Positions 10,609 to 19,140 of a DNA stretch of 64,000 nt are shown in pieces. The DNA is taken from contig OY783195.1 in assembly GCA_963678675.1 (NCBI GenBank), positions 7,326,001 to 7,390,000 of the forward strand, written 5' to 3'. This DNA comes from Xiphydria camelus. Taxonomy: Eukaryota > Arthropoda > Insecta > Hymenoptera > Xiphydriidae. The notes beneath the pieces were generated by a model that had not been told where the DNA came from, made no database searches, and saw only the letters and a program-made list of their open reading frames with translations. The stretch's first letter is position 1; every line of letters starts with the position of its first letter. The translations under genes and the position numbers were made by a program.

Positions 10609-11192
10609 GTTTTTGGCAACGGACGATTCATTTAAAATGATCGCCTTCAGTTTTCGTATGGGACATAGTACTGTCAGAAAGATAGTACATGATACGTGCG
10701 CGGTAATTTGCGAAAAATTAGCACCGATAACTATACCTACGCCTGACGAAAATGCATGGAAAAGAATTGAAGCACGTTTTGCATCTCAGTGGAATTTTCC
10801 TAACTGCATCGGTGCTATTGATGGAAAGCACGTTGTTATTGAAGCACCAGCAAATTCTGGGTCGATGTTTTTCAATTATAAAAAAACCTTCAATACCGTT
10901 CTGATGGCTCTTGTCGATGCTGATTACCGGTTTATATTGGTTGATATTGGATCATACGTGGAAAGAATAGCGCGCGATGGAGGAATCTTTTCGTCATCAA
11001 ATCTGGGAAAAGCCATTCAAAACGGCACACACACATTAAATATACCAAAGGATAAACCTGTTCCTGGGACAAACCACGTAATGCCCCACGTAATTGTTGG
11101 AGATGAAGCCTTCCCTTTAAAACGCAATTTAATGCGACCATATCCAGGATCACAATTGAATGAGGACGTAGGAAAGAAAACGTTTAATTATA
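10609..11192 (+). pseudogene. PIF/Harbinger DDE transposase (DDE_4), 5' part
   Basis: The exon opens after a TTTTTAG acceptor at 10608 (FLATDDSFKMIAFSFRMG). The nuclease region has GAIDGKHV with the first catalytic Asp, then LVDIGSYVERIARDGGIF with the second, VIVGDEAFPLK, and ends at KKTFNY. The homologous transposase at 34928-37393 continues with YRLSRARR here; in this copy that continuation lies at 16275, after the 5.1-kb DIRS-like insertion. The element would cut and paste DNA; it is inactive because of the insertion and later frameshifts. Confidence 0.8.
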
Positions 11193-11326
11193 CTACGACG
11201 TCTCGTTCTCAATGATTACTTGTAGTAGCGTCAGCTATGCCCAAATCCACAACTTCAGAGTACCAGAATTAAAATTTCCCGCGCTCGGCGCCACCGTCTT
11301 AGGCGTGGCACTCTGTACCTCATTAT
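11186..11326 (+). repeat. Left inverted terminal repeat of DIRS-like element
   Basis: From the junction to about 11326 (GTACCTCATTAT) the sequence is the reverse complement of 16083-16230. The inner 100 bp is almost identical; the outer 40 bp has a few differences (CTACGAC versus CGAAGAC, CTCAATG versus GAAGATG). Confidence 0.85.
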
Positions 11327-11410
11327 TGTTCGTTGTGCCCAACGACACAAACGTAAAAGAGTATCACAGCAATCAAAATTTATTAAAAGTAAATATTTGT
11401 GCGGTTCAAA

Positions 11411-11603
11411 ATGGGAAAAGATATGAAGAGGAAAGGGTCCCGTTCTCACTCAAGAGATACTGACAAAAAACGCCTAAAAACTGAAGAGAGGCTTGATAAA
11501 ATGCAGTCACAACTGAATAACCTCACTTTTCTGATCGGCGATCTCATCGGCAAAAACGACAAAGGCGAAGAGGCGAAAGCTAACGGCAATCCCACTACCA
11601 AAG
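11411..11603 (+). CDS. DIRS-like Gag, exon 1
   Basis: Starts at ATG 11411 (MGKDMKRKGSRSHSRDT), basic then helical (RLDKMQSQLNNLTFLIGDL, coiled-coil-like). A good donor follows (AAAG|GTAAAA at 11603/11604). The exon is 193 nt, leaving one extra base (phase 1). Joined to the acceptor at 11955 the codon becomes GAG and the frame continues exactly into the main gag ORF, giving 365 residues in total. Splicing is inferred from sequence only. Confidence 0.6.
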
Positions 11604-11955
11604 GTAAAATAGAATTTCTTTGCTTTATCCATACGAAAAAGCGAAGTGCATCATTCCACGCGAATTTTGCAGACCCAATAAGGGCAATATTTACTGCCAG
11701 TATGCATTTTTTCCACACGAATTTTGCAGACCCACGGGGGTCAGTTGAATGCAAAAGCGCATTATGATACAAGTATGGCAGGCCCAATAAGGGCAATTTA
11801 ATTCAAATAAAAGAACAATGAGTTCAAACAGCTCTACACGAGCGTACTGTCTTATCAACACAGCTCCACTCGAGCGTACTGCCTTATCAACACAGCTCCA
11901 CACGAGCGTACTGCCTTATCAACAAACAATCCAAATGTTAGTTCCTTTTTTCCAG
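11604..11955 (+). other. Predicted intron in DIRS-like gag
   Basis: 352 nt with GT at 11604 and a strong acceptor (TTCCTTTTTTCCAG) ending at 11955. It contains stops in the gag frame, a direct repeat around AATTTTGCAGACCCA (near 11661 and 11720), and three tandem 32-bp units. Confidence 0.55.
11829..11924 (+). repeat. Three tandem 32-bp repeats
   Basis: Units 11829-11860, 11861-11892 and 11893-11924 share CAGCTC, ACGAGCGTACTG and CTTATCAACA with one to three differences. They lie inside the predicted gag intron, just before its acceptor. Confidence 0.9.
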
Positions 11956-12860
11956 AGGCAGATTCTAATAAAGAAAACGAAATACGAAATGAGCCAGCGA
12001 AGATAACGTCTGATACACAAGATGGCGGTGACAAGGACACTCCGATACAGGTTGTCCCACTGGACGACGGCGAAGATTCTACAGAAGAAAGTCCGGAGGG
12101 AAATGCGATAGGTGATGAAATTCTCGATTTATTGGGTGATGATCCCACTGCCTCTAGGGAGAATGCAATTGGGGTACACCCGGAGATAGTGACTCGCTGG
12201 AACGAGGTTATGAGGACAGGTTTGCCAGAGGAGGCTATGAAAATTTTGCTAAAAAAGTATTCTCGAAATGGCGAGTTATACACGCAGCCCCCTAAAGTCA
12301 ACATGGAAATAATTCCAGCAATGACAGACATCTCAAAGAAACGAGATGAGCATTTCACGGTAACGCAAGAATGTGTAGGTACGGCAATTGTATCACTAGC
12401 TGCTGCGGTATCGCTCTTACTTGAGGACTCTGAGGAAGGAGTGGATCAGAAAAAATTAATTGAGTACCTGAGTGATACTGGAAAAATATTGATTGATGTT
12501 TTTCGCCAACAATCAAAAGCAAGAAAGTCGTTTATTACACCGCTAATGAAGAAAAGCATTAAACCCCTGGTGGATTCGCTGTCTCCAAGTGAGTGGCTTT
12601 ATGGAGATAAGCTGGCTGAACAGATTAAAGAGGCAAAGACAATAGAAAGTGCATGCCATACTCTCAAGGCGTCTGACAAGAATGCCAAAAGACCTCTCCA
12701 GCGGTCGCAGGGAAACTGGAAGGGCCCGTCTGCGCAGTACAGGCAGACGGGCGGTTACCAGAGGAGGCAGTTCTTGAGGTTCAAGCCACGAACTCAGTAC
12801 CGATCGAGCCAATCCAGTCGAGAGAAAGGTCGATCAACGAAGAGTTCGACCAAGAAATAG
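11956..12860 (+). CDS. DIRS-like Gag, exon 2 (main gag ORF)
   Basis: An open frame of about 300 residues. It begins acidic (EADSNKENEIRNEPAK), has a central helical core with VHPEIVTRWNEVMRTGLPEE, YTQPPKVNMEIIPA and WLYGDKLAEQIKEAKTIES, and a basic Arg/Gln-rich tail. This order is like Gag proteins of animal DIRS elements. It would package the element's RNA. There is no CCHC knuckle. It ends at a TAG at 12858-12860, overlapping the pol frame, which is open upstream of 12860. There is no ATG near the left edge, consistent with entry by splicing. Confidence 0.75.
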
Positions 12861-14746
12861 AGGAGGTAAGAAATATAGCAGGCAGATTGAGTTGGTTTTA
12901 TGAAGAGTGGAAGAAAATATCAGCAGACCGTTATGTATTAAACTGTGTCAAGGGTTTTGTGATCCCTTTTAAGAATAGTCCACAGCAGCATAAACCTCCT
13001 GAGCAGCAATTTTGGAATGAGAAGGAGTTATCTCAATTGAGTTCAGAAATTGAAAGTTTATTAGAAAAAGAAGCGATCGAGGAGTGTGAGTCATGTGAGG
13101 ACCAGTTTCTCTCGCCAGTTTTTCTGGTGCCAAAACCAGATGGATCGTTCAGATTCATATTAAACTTGAAGAAGCTAAATAAATTTATTGATGCACCTCA
13201 CTTTAAGATGGAGGATATTAGGTCGGTAAGAAATCTGGTCACTCGCGACGCCTTTATGGCGACACTTGACCTGAAAGACGTCTACTTTGCGGTACCGGTC
13301 CATGAGAATAGTAGGAAGTATCTTCGTTTCGTTTTCAACAATAAAATATATCAATTTAAATGTCTCCCGTTTGGATTAAGCTATAGTCCTTATGTTTTTA
13401 CAAAAATCATGAAACCAGTGGTGAACGTTCTGAGGGAAAGAGGTTTTCTTTTAATTATTTATCTAGATGATATCTTTTTTATTGCCAGAAAATTTAAAGA
13501 CTGCGAGTATAATGTATTACAGTCAAAACGCTTACTGGAAAAACTTGGCTTTGTTATAAATGAGGAAAAAAGTTCACTAATTCCAGCGAAAACGTGTAAG
13601 TTCCTGGGATTTATAATTAATTCCACTGATTATACTATTGAGCTTACGGATAAAAAGAAAAACCAAATAAAGATGCTATTGAGAGAATTTACTGTAGGAA
13701 GTGTGTGTAAGATTAGAGATTTCGCGCAGTTGCTAGGGGTTCTAAATGCTGCATGCCCTGCAGTAGATTATGGTCTTGTACATTCTAAAAGATTAGAAAG
13801 GGAAAAATTCCTTGCGTTACTTATTAGTGACGATAATTATGGAGCAAAAATGTCGTTAAAAGATAGGTTGAAGGAGGATCTTGACTGGTGGATGATTCAC
13901 AGTCAGTTAGGCGTAAACCCAATACGCAATTCAAATTATGCGATCGAAATTTTTTCCGATGCCTCATTGAGTGGATGGGGTGCTTACTGTAATGAGCAAT
14001 CAGCCAATGGTTGGTGGAATAAGGAAGAAAAAAAGCGTCACATAAACTACTTAGAGCTTCTAGCAGCATTTATTGCTTTGAAAAGTTTCGCCTTTAACTT
14101 ACAAAATTGCCAAGTACTCCTGAGATTGGATAACACGACTGCTATCGCCTATATTAACAAAACGGGAGGTGTCCAGTTTCCAAATCTCAGTGAGTTAGCT
14201 CGACAGATATGGTTATGGAGCGAAGAACGACATATCTGGCTTTATGCGTCGTATATCCCATCACAGGATAATGTTCAGGCAGATAAAGCTTCCAGGGTCT
14301 CAAACATTGATACGGAGTGGGAAATATCTGACGAAAAATTCGAGCAAATCAATAGTAGGTTCGGTCCATTTAGCATTGATTTATTTGCGACTTTTGCGAA
14401 TAAAAAGGTCAGTAGATTTTGCTCAAGGTATCCCAACCCAGAGGTTTTCAAAGTGGACGCTTTCACAGTATCGTGGAGACGAGAAAACCTATACGCGTTT
14501 CCCCCGTTTGCACTAATCCTACCAACATTAAAAAAACTCATCACCGACAGAGCTGAAGGCGTGGTTATGGTGCCATACTGGCCGACTCAACCATGGTATC
14601 CCCTATTTAAATTGCTGCTCAGAGGTTTGCCACTGATATTCAAACCAAATAAAAATCTGCTGGTTTCACCGTGTAGGACAAAGACACACCCACTAGCGAG
14701 GACACTTTCATTGGTGGCCGGGAAATTGTCAGGCAAGCATTTTTAA
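12848..14746 (+). CDS. DIRS-like reverse transcriptase / RNase H
   Basis: Pol is open from within the gag overlap (the frame includes EFDQEIEEVRNIAGRLSWF) to the stop at 14746. No ATG lies at its left part, so it may be translated by frameshift or reinitiation. RT motifs: FLVPKPDGSFRFILNLKKLN, ATLDLKDVYFAVPV, FKCLPFGLSYSP and the catalytic YLDDI (about residue 192 counted from 12887). RNase H follows with FSDASLSGWGAY (about residue 358), YLELLAAF and LDNTTAIAYINK. The C-terminal FGPFSIDLFATFANKK region is typical of DIRS pol. It copies the element's RNA into DNA and degrades the template. The frame is intact. Confidence 0.9.
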   Translation, partial: DQEIEEVRNIAGRLSWFYEEWKKISADRYVLNCVKGFVIPFKNSPQQHKPPEQQFWNEKELSQLSSEIESLLEKEAIEECESCEDQFLSPVFLVPKPDGSFRFILNLKKLNKFIDAPHFKMEDIRSVRNLVTRDAFMATLDLKDVYFAVPVHENSRKYLRFVFNNKIYQFKCLPFGLSYSPYVFTKIMKPVVNVLRERGFLLIIYLDDIFFIARKFKDCEYNVLQSKRLLEKLGFVINEEKSSLIPAKTCKFLGFIINSTDYTIELTDKKKNQIKMLLREFTVGSVCKIRDFAQLLGVLNAACPAVDYGLVHSKRLEREKFLALLISDDNYGAKMSLKDRLKEDLDWWMIHSQLGVNPIRNSNYAIEIFSDASLSGWGAYCNEQSANGWWNKEEKKRHINYLELLAAFIALKSFAFNLQNCQVLLRLDNTTAIAYINKTGGVQFPNLSELARQIWLWSEERHIWLYASYIPSQDNVQADKASRVSNIDTEWEISDEKFEQINSRFGPFSIDLFATFANKKVSRFCSRYPNPEVFKVDAFTVSWRRENLYAFPPFALILPTLKKLITDRAEGVVMVPYWPTQPWYPLFKLLLRGLPLIFKPNKNLLVSPCRTKTHPLARTLSLVAGKLSGKHF

Positions 14747-14778
14747 ATAAAGGACTCACTGAGGATGCAGCAGACATT

Positions 14779-15684
14779 ATGGCAGACTCGATTTCTTCGG
14801 CTACTATGAAGCAATATGAATGCTCACTGAAGCAGTGGTATTTTTTCACCAAAGAAAATAGATATGAGTTGTTTAACACAGACACCTCTAAGGTAATTGA
14901 GTTCCTTACTAAACGGTACCAAGAGGGTGCCAAGTATGGTACACTAAACTCTGATAGAGCAGCGATAGCTCTGATAACTTCAAAACAACTTTCGGGGGAT
15001 AAATTAATATCCCGATTTATGCATGGTGTTTTCAAAAAACGACCCACGAAACCAAAATATGACACCACATGGAATGCAGATATGGTATTGACATATATGG
15101 AAAAGATATCTACTAAAAGCCCGCTGAAAATAAAAGAATTAACGGAAAAAACAATTACTCTACTTGTGCTCACCACCGCACATCGGTTGCAAACAATGGC
15201 ATCAATCAATATTGAAGATATCAAAATTACAGAATCAAAAATTGAAATAAGAATTCCATCTTTGATCAAGACTTCCAAACCAGGATCTGTTCAACCCAAC
15301 TTAGTCCTACCTTTCTTCAAAGATAATGAAAGTTTATGTGCATCCAGAGCTGTCTTGGAGTACATTGAATTGACAAAACCACTAAGAGGGGATCATAAAA
15401 ATTTATTCATCTCTACGCTTAAACCACATAAACCGGTGACAGCACAGACTCTGTCTCACTGGGTAAAGAATTTTTTGAAGAAGGCTGGTGTAAACACGGA
15501 GATTTTTTCAGCATATAGCGCCAAACACGCAGCGGTCTCCAAGGCGTTCAGCATGGGAGTCGACATTGACACTATTAGACGCACAGCTGGGTGGTCTAAG
15601 AGATTAGATATGTTTAATAAGTTTTACAATAGACCAATTCAGGTTGAATATGATACTTTTGCTCTTTCAGTTCTTAAGACTTAA
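14779..15684 (+). CDS. DIRS-like tyrosine recombinase
   Basis: A 301-residue ORF starting at ATG 14779. It has an N-terminal SAM-like helical core (SISSATMKQYECSLKQWYFF) and a catalytic C-terminus: Arg136 in TTAHRLQTM, the box II region FSAYSAKHAAVSKA, AGW (Trp272) and KFYNRPI with the likely nucleophile Tyr283. It would integrate circular DNA by site-specific recombination, replacing an integrase. The usual HxxR reads Tyr246-x-x-Lys249 here, so activity is uncertain. It is separated from pol by a 32-bp gap and intact in frame. Confidence 0.88.
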   Translation: MADSISSATMKQYECSLKQWYFFTKENRYELFNTDTSKVIEFLTKRYQEGAKYGTLNSDRAAIALITSKQLSGDKLISRFMHGVFKKRPTKPKYDTTWNADMVLTYMEKISTKSPLKIKELTEKTITLLVLTTAHRLQTMASINIEDIKITESKIEIRIPSLIKTSKPGSVQPNLVLPFFKDNESLCASRAVLEYIELTKPLRGDHKNLFISTLKPHKPVTAQTLSHWVKNFLKKAGVNTEIFSAYSAKHAAVSKAFSMGVDIDTIRRTAGWSKRLDMFNKFYNRPIQVEYDTFALSVLKT

Positions 15685-15823
15685 ATATAAGTGTTTGATA
15701 ATTCCATCTTTCATCGTTACTTTGTTTGGATTTGTCTGTATGAAAATAATAAATACATACAAGCTGATAGAAAACTAAAAACAATAAAATAGATGAAAAA
15801 ATTTGAACACAAACTCTGAATAT

Positions 15824-15942
15824 CTACAAGTAATCATTGAGAACGAGACGTCGTAGTATAATTGAACGATCAAATGAGCCCGCCGGAGGCGGGCGAGATT
15901 CGATCGTGATTATACGAAGACGTCTCGTTCGAAGATGATTAC
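15824..15942. repeat. DIRS internal complementary region (circle-junction copy)
   Basis: The reverse complement reads as the right element end (GTAATCATCTTCGAACGAGA onward) joined through GATCGTTC-AATTATA-CTACG to the left end (up to AATGATTACTTGTAG). The core TATAATT lies at 15857-15863. This is the hallmark of DIRS elements and lies between the recombinase and the right terminal repeat. It includes a GCCCGCC/GGCGGGC hairpin. Confidence 0.85.
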
Positions 15943-16082
15943 CTCCCACCCGGAAGTAGTAAGAATTATAAACATCAATTAATTAACAAGAAAGTTATGT
16001 TTCCCCTCTTCACCCGTAATCATAAAAAAAAAAAAAAAAAAAAAATACTGTGTTAAATTTTTTAACAGGTTATCTCTAAACA
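15943..16082. other. Spacer between internal complementary region and right terminal repeat
   Basis: Non-coding, with a poly-A run of about 24 at 16022-16045. Confidence 0.6.
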
Positions 16083-16267
16083 TAATGAGGTACAGAGTGC
16101 CACGCCTAAGACGGTGGCGCCGAGCGCGGGAAATTTTAATTCTGGTACTCTGAAGTTGTGGATTTGGGCATAGCTGACGCTACTACAAGTAATCATCTTC
16201 GAACGAGACGTCTTCGTATAATCACGATCGAATCTCGCCCGCCTCCGGCGGGCTCATTTGATCGTTC
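16083..16267 (+). repeat. Right inverted terminal repeat and terminal extension
   Basis: 16083-16230 is the inverted copy of the left repeat. It is followed by about 40 bp absent from the left end, holding a perfect 7-bp GC stem (GCCCGCC TCC GGCGGGC) flanked by near-complementary ACGATCGAAT and ATTTGATCGT. The element ends at AATTATA. Confidence 0.85.
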
Positions 16268-16274
16268 AATTATA

Positions 16275-16433
16275 GACTATCGAGAGCCAGAAGGGTTTCA
16301 GAGAAAATGTATTTGGTATACTATCGCAAAAATTTCGTATTAACCAAAGAAGGAACAAATTAATGCCGGATAATATTAACAATGTAGTGTATGCCACATG
16401 TTGTCTGCATAACTTTTTGGGAGAAGATGCTGT
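16275..16433 (+). pseudogene. PIF/Harbinger element 1 transposase, middle part
   Basis: GACTATCGAGAGCC continues the transposase codons interrupted at 11186 (YRLSRARRVSE). It includes the region with the third catalytic residue (SEK in place of SEN) and YATCCLHNFL after frame correction. A +1 change near 16303 and a stop show decay. It is interrupted by a solo LTR at 16434. Confidence 0.75.
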
Positions 16434-16818
16434 TGTTATAGAATTATAACTTTCAATACGTTACACACACACACACACACACACACACGCGCGCGCGCGT
16501 ATTTAGTTTCGTAGTCCATTTTCTTATCGTTATTCGTATATTATAGATAGATACACTAGTTAGTCATTTCCCTCTAAATATTGGAGCCGTCTTTGACCCG
16601 TGTTATTGTATCCAACCTTTACCCTGCCTCCGCTTTCGACCAGTATCACTCATATTCCTAAATAGGTTCAATAGTCCACTACCTTTAACTTTAAATATAG
16701 CCCTCCTCTACGAAAACATCCTCAAATTCTGTATTAGAGTAGTAAGGACAGGACGCTCTCTTGTATTCCAAATAAACCCGTGTTGTACGAATTTCATTTG
16801 TTTGTACCATCCGTAACA
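16434..16818 (+). repeat. Solo LTR (gypsy-type family) with CTGT duplication
   Basis: 385 bp, TGTTATAG...CCGTAACA, with a long (AC)n(GC)n run at 16464-16500. CTGT flanks both sides (16430-16433 and 16819-16822). Removing the LTR rejoins GAAGATGCTGTACCCGCG in the Harbinger transposase (EDAVPAG). Confidence 0.9.
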
Positions 16819-16822
16819 CTGT

Positions 16823-16995
16823 ACCCGCGGGTCTAAATGTAGAGGATAACTGTGACATGAACAGCCAAATAATGGAAGGGCTACAAAATATTGGAGGACC
16901 ATCCACAGACGCAGCATTGGAAATAAGAGATAAAAATTTAAGGATTATTTCGTTTCGTCCGCAGGGTCTGTACCTTGGCAGACGGAAATGATTTC
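16823..16995 (+). pseudogene. PIF/Harbinger element 1 transposase, C-terminus
   Basis: Continues as GLNVEDNCDMNSQIMEG and ends, after a frame slip, with AGSVPWQTEMI, matching the EGKVPWQQKFI C-terminus of the transposase at 34928. This closes the transposase gene that starts at 10609. Confidence 0.65.
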
Positions 16996-17094
16996 GCGTG
17001 GAAATAAATGATCCGAAATATACAATACTGTGAATGATATGAATAATAATTTGTATTGATAAAATAAATTATAAAATAGCTAATTTTTGATTAC

Positions 17095-17227
17095 CTGGTT
17101 CTTTCATTGACTTTGATATTTCGTTCCAACAATTATCTTTCCTTTTCTGATTGCTATAATTAGCGTCGGACATGTCATACAACTCCTTGTACGTTTCTAT
17201 TAGTAACACTAATTTTTCTTCGTTCAT
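17095..17227 (-). pseudogene. MADF-domain partner gene exon 1 of Harbinger element 1
   Basis: On the minus strand an ATG at 17227 begins MNEEKLVLLIETYKELYDM, then QKRKDNCWNEISKSMKEPG, and stops at a good donor (CCAG|GTAAT). This is the start of a MADF/Myb-like DNA-binding protein, the second gene usual in PIF/Harbinger elements, facing the transposase. No further exon was recognised. Confidence 0.6.
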
Positions 17228-17606
17228 TACTACAGTTGTTCAGGGTAGTGACGCGATAGTGTACGAAATCTGACCCTTCCCTGGGGTTGTAAATCCCGCG
17301 TTTAACCCAATAATAATTACATATACTTATAACATTAAATAGACAAAATTGAGAAAGCTTGCATACATAAAATAATGACACTTAATTTACGCGGATATTT
17401 AGTTTCACGGAGAGATCAGGACCAAACGTCGTGTCTCGTTGAAATCTTTACCGGAACTGCCTTAGCCTTAAAAAAAAGAAAACTCTCCTCGAGTTTTCGT
17501 TAGCCCTTTGAAAGGATTTCGACGGAGGCTTTACCCAGGAGAGGAAATGGAGCAGTTTATTCTGATTGGTGGAAACACCTAGAAACTATTCTAGTGTGTG
17601 TGAAAG

Positions 17607-17607
<1 letters not shown>
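17228..17607. other. Right flank of Harbinger element 1
   Basis: Probably 5' leader and end of the element (a GTGTACGAAATCTGACCCTT region), but no left-end counterpart was matched. No gene seen. Confidence 0.3.

Positions 17608-17651
<44 letters not shown>
17608..17651. repeat. (AG)n microsatellite
   Basis: An uninterrupted AG dinucleotide run of about 44 bp. Confidence 0.95.
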
Positions 17652-17654
<3 letters not shown>

Positions 17655-17821
17655 TGAGGGAGAGCCGTCGAAGGACGTAACATGAAATATCATCTTCATT
17701 GGAAAGTTTCGAGGTCTTTTCTCATGGACCGGACCCCCGCGTCAGGAAAAGAACAACGGCTCGTCATGGACCTGGATGCAGACCACATGTCGAAACAAAA
17801 GTCGCTTTGCTGGCGTCACCC

Positions 17822-17940
17822 AACGCACACTTGAGCGGGGAACAGCGCAGCGCAGCGGTGCGCCGCGACCAGGATTCCTCCTGGAGAATTCGCCGACGGT
17901 CGCTCCGCTGCGCTGCGCTGCTCCGCGCTCAAGTGTGCGC
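17822..17940. repeat. GC-rich palindromic MITE-like hairpin
   Basis: GCACACTTGAGCG at the left is complementary to CGCTCAAGTGTGC at the right, and CAGCGCAGCGCAGCGG pairs with CCGCTGCGCTGCGCTG inside. The ORFs covering it on both strands are an effect of symmetry. Confidence 0.7.
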
Positions 17941-18088
17941 CAGTCCATTTGCATCCATGGATGGAATATTTTTCGTCGCGCGTCGCGCTCGTGTGCCTCG
18001 GGCTTAAGAAGTGGTAAACAGTGAAACGGTGAACATGAGTGGCAAAAGAGGAAAAGTTGCTTCAAGTGAAGCACCAAAATCTAAAGCT

Positions 18089-18361
18089 GGGTACACACGT
18101 TCCGGCGGGCCTGTCAGTTCGGACTGAACAGTCCGCCTGGAGGCCGGACGCCGGATAGTGTGTACCTTCCGGTCTGCCTGTCAGAGTTGAGACTGTTCAG
18201 GCCGCCGGAGGAAAGCAAAATTACTGCCGGGTACACACGATCCGGCGGGCCTGTCAGTTCGGACTGAACAGTCCGCCTGGAGGCCGGACGCCGGATAGTG
18301 TGTACCTTCCGGTCTGCCTGTCAGTTGAGACTGTTCAGGCGGCCGAAGGAAAAACAGAACT
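18089..18361. repeat. Two tandem 140-bp units with Harbinger-type end motif
   Basis: Units start at 18089 and 18229 with GGGTACACACG and share TCCGGCGGGCCTGTCAGTTC and CCGGATAGTGTGTACC. Each unit has inverted ends. The same motif, inverted and also in two copies, lies at 37443-37592 at the right side of the Harbinger element there, so this may be the opposite end of the same family. It sits in front of MITE 18447. Confidence 0.7.
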
Positions 18362-18446
18362 ACATTCGTCCACCGGCAGACCTGACGAGGGCGCAGGTAG
18401 ATCTGAATTTTCGTCGGTCATCGATTATCGTGAGAAGCCATTGTGA

Positions 18447-18683
18447 TGCCGGGTTTATACGCTTGCCAAACCTCGACAAGCCATCACAAATTCAAACGTG
18501 TGTGAATAGCGCGTTTGGCTTTGCTTGTGTAGGCTTGCTAGCACTTGTCGCCGATCCGACCGAGTGTCGGTTTTTGGCACAAATCAAAGGAAGTTAACGG
18601 TAAGCGCTTGCGAAGCATTTACACGTTTGAGCGTTTGTGAAGGCTTGGAGTTTGTGGTAAGTGCCAAGCGTGTAAACCCGGCA
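18447..18683. mobile_element. 237-bp Harbinger-type MITE, second copy
   Basis: Same family as 9062-9299, with ends TGCCGGGTTTATA and TAAACCCGGCA. TGA flanks both sides (18444-18446 and 18684-18686), again a 3-bp duplication. The ORF across 18298-18597 is a shadow. Confidence 0.85.
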
Positions 18684-18686
18684 TGA

Positions 18687-19140
18687 CAAAACCGAAGTGC
18701 GTGGGGCGCAGTGTCCCGATGGCTACCTGCCGATGCTTGATTTTCTTTGCGATAATTCGTTGTGCCCTCGCAATCCCGTACCTTTTCCGGAAAGGTTAAT
18801 TATACTGACCTGCAGCCAAAATGTATTTGGAATGAAAATAGCCAATTCTAGGCTTTATTATTAGAATTGATAATCCGATACGGAGAAACCTAGGTTAGCT
18901 CTAGTTTTCTTGATACGGATAATGAGAGGTAGATACCTGGACTACAGGTATAGGACGCTAGACTACTGCTGGACTGTACAAGCCGAGATGCACCAGAGAA
19001 ATAAGTTATAAGAAACAAGTAAAGAAACGTAAGAAGACGGAAACGTGACATAATACGTCTTTTCTGAGTGCATTTTATTTTTTATAAACATCGTTACTTC
19101 TTTTTTATTTCATATGTAATACAATAGAAATATCTAATTT
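18687..19140. other. Unassigned DNA before duplication A
   Basis: No domain, repeat boundary or RNA gene seen. Confidence 0.4.

Larger units (their letters stand above)
11186..16274 (+). mobile_element. DIRS-like tyrosine-recombinase retroelement, nearly complete
   Basis: About 5.1 kb inserted in the Harbinger transposase. From left to right: inverted terminal repeat, gag (two exons), overlapping RT/RNase H, tyrosine recombinase, internal complementary region, right inverted terminal repeat. There is no integrase or aspartic protease. AATTATA is present at both junctions (11186-11192 and 16268-16274). The internal complementary region reads, in reverse complement, right end + AATTATA + left end, which is the expected DIRS circle junction. 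All main ORFs are open, so the insertion is relatively young. Confidence 0.9.

Noticed and set aside
11855..12358. 167-residue minus-strand ORF
   Set aside because: Antisense of gag, partly created by the 32-bp repeats.
14640..15278. 212-residue minus-strand ORF
   Set aside because: Antisense shadow of the intact RT and recombinase genes.
17742..18077. 111-residue minus-strand ORF
   Set aside because: Produced by the GC-rich palindrome at 17822-17940; symmetric ORFs appear on both strands.
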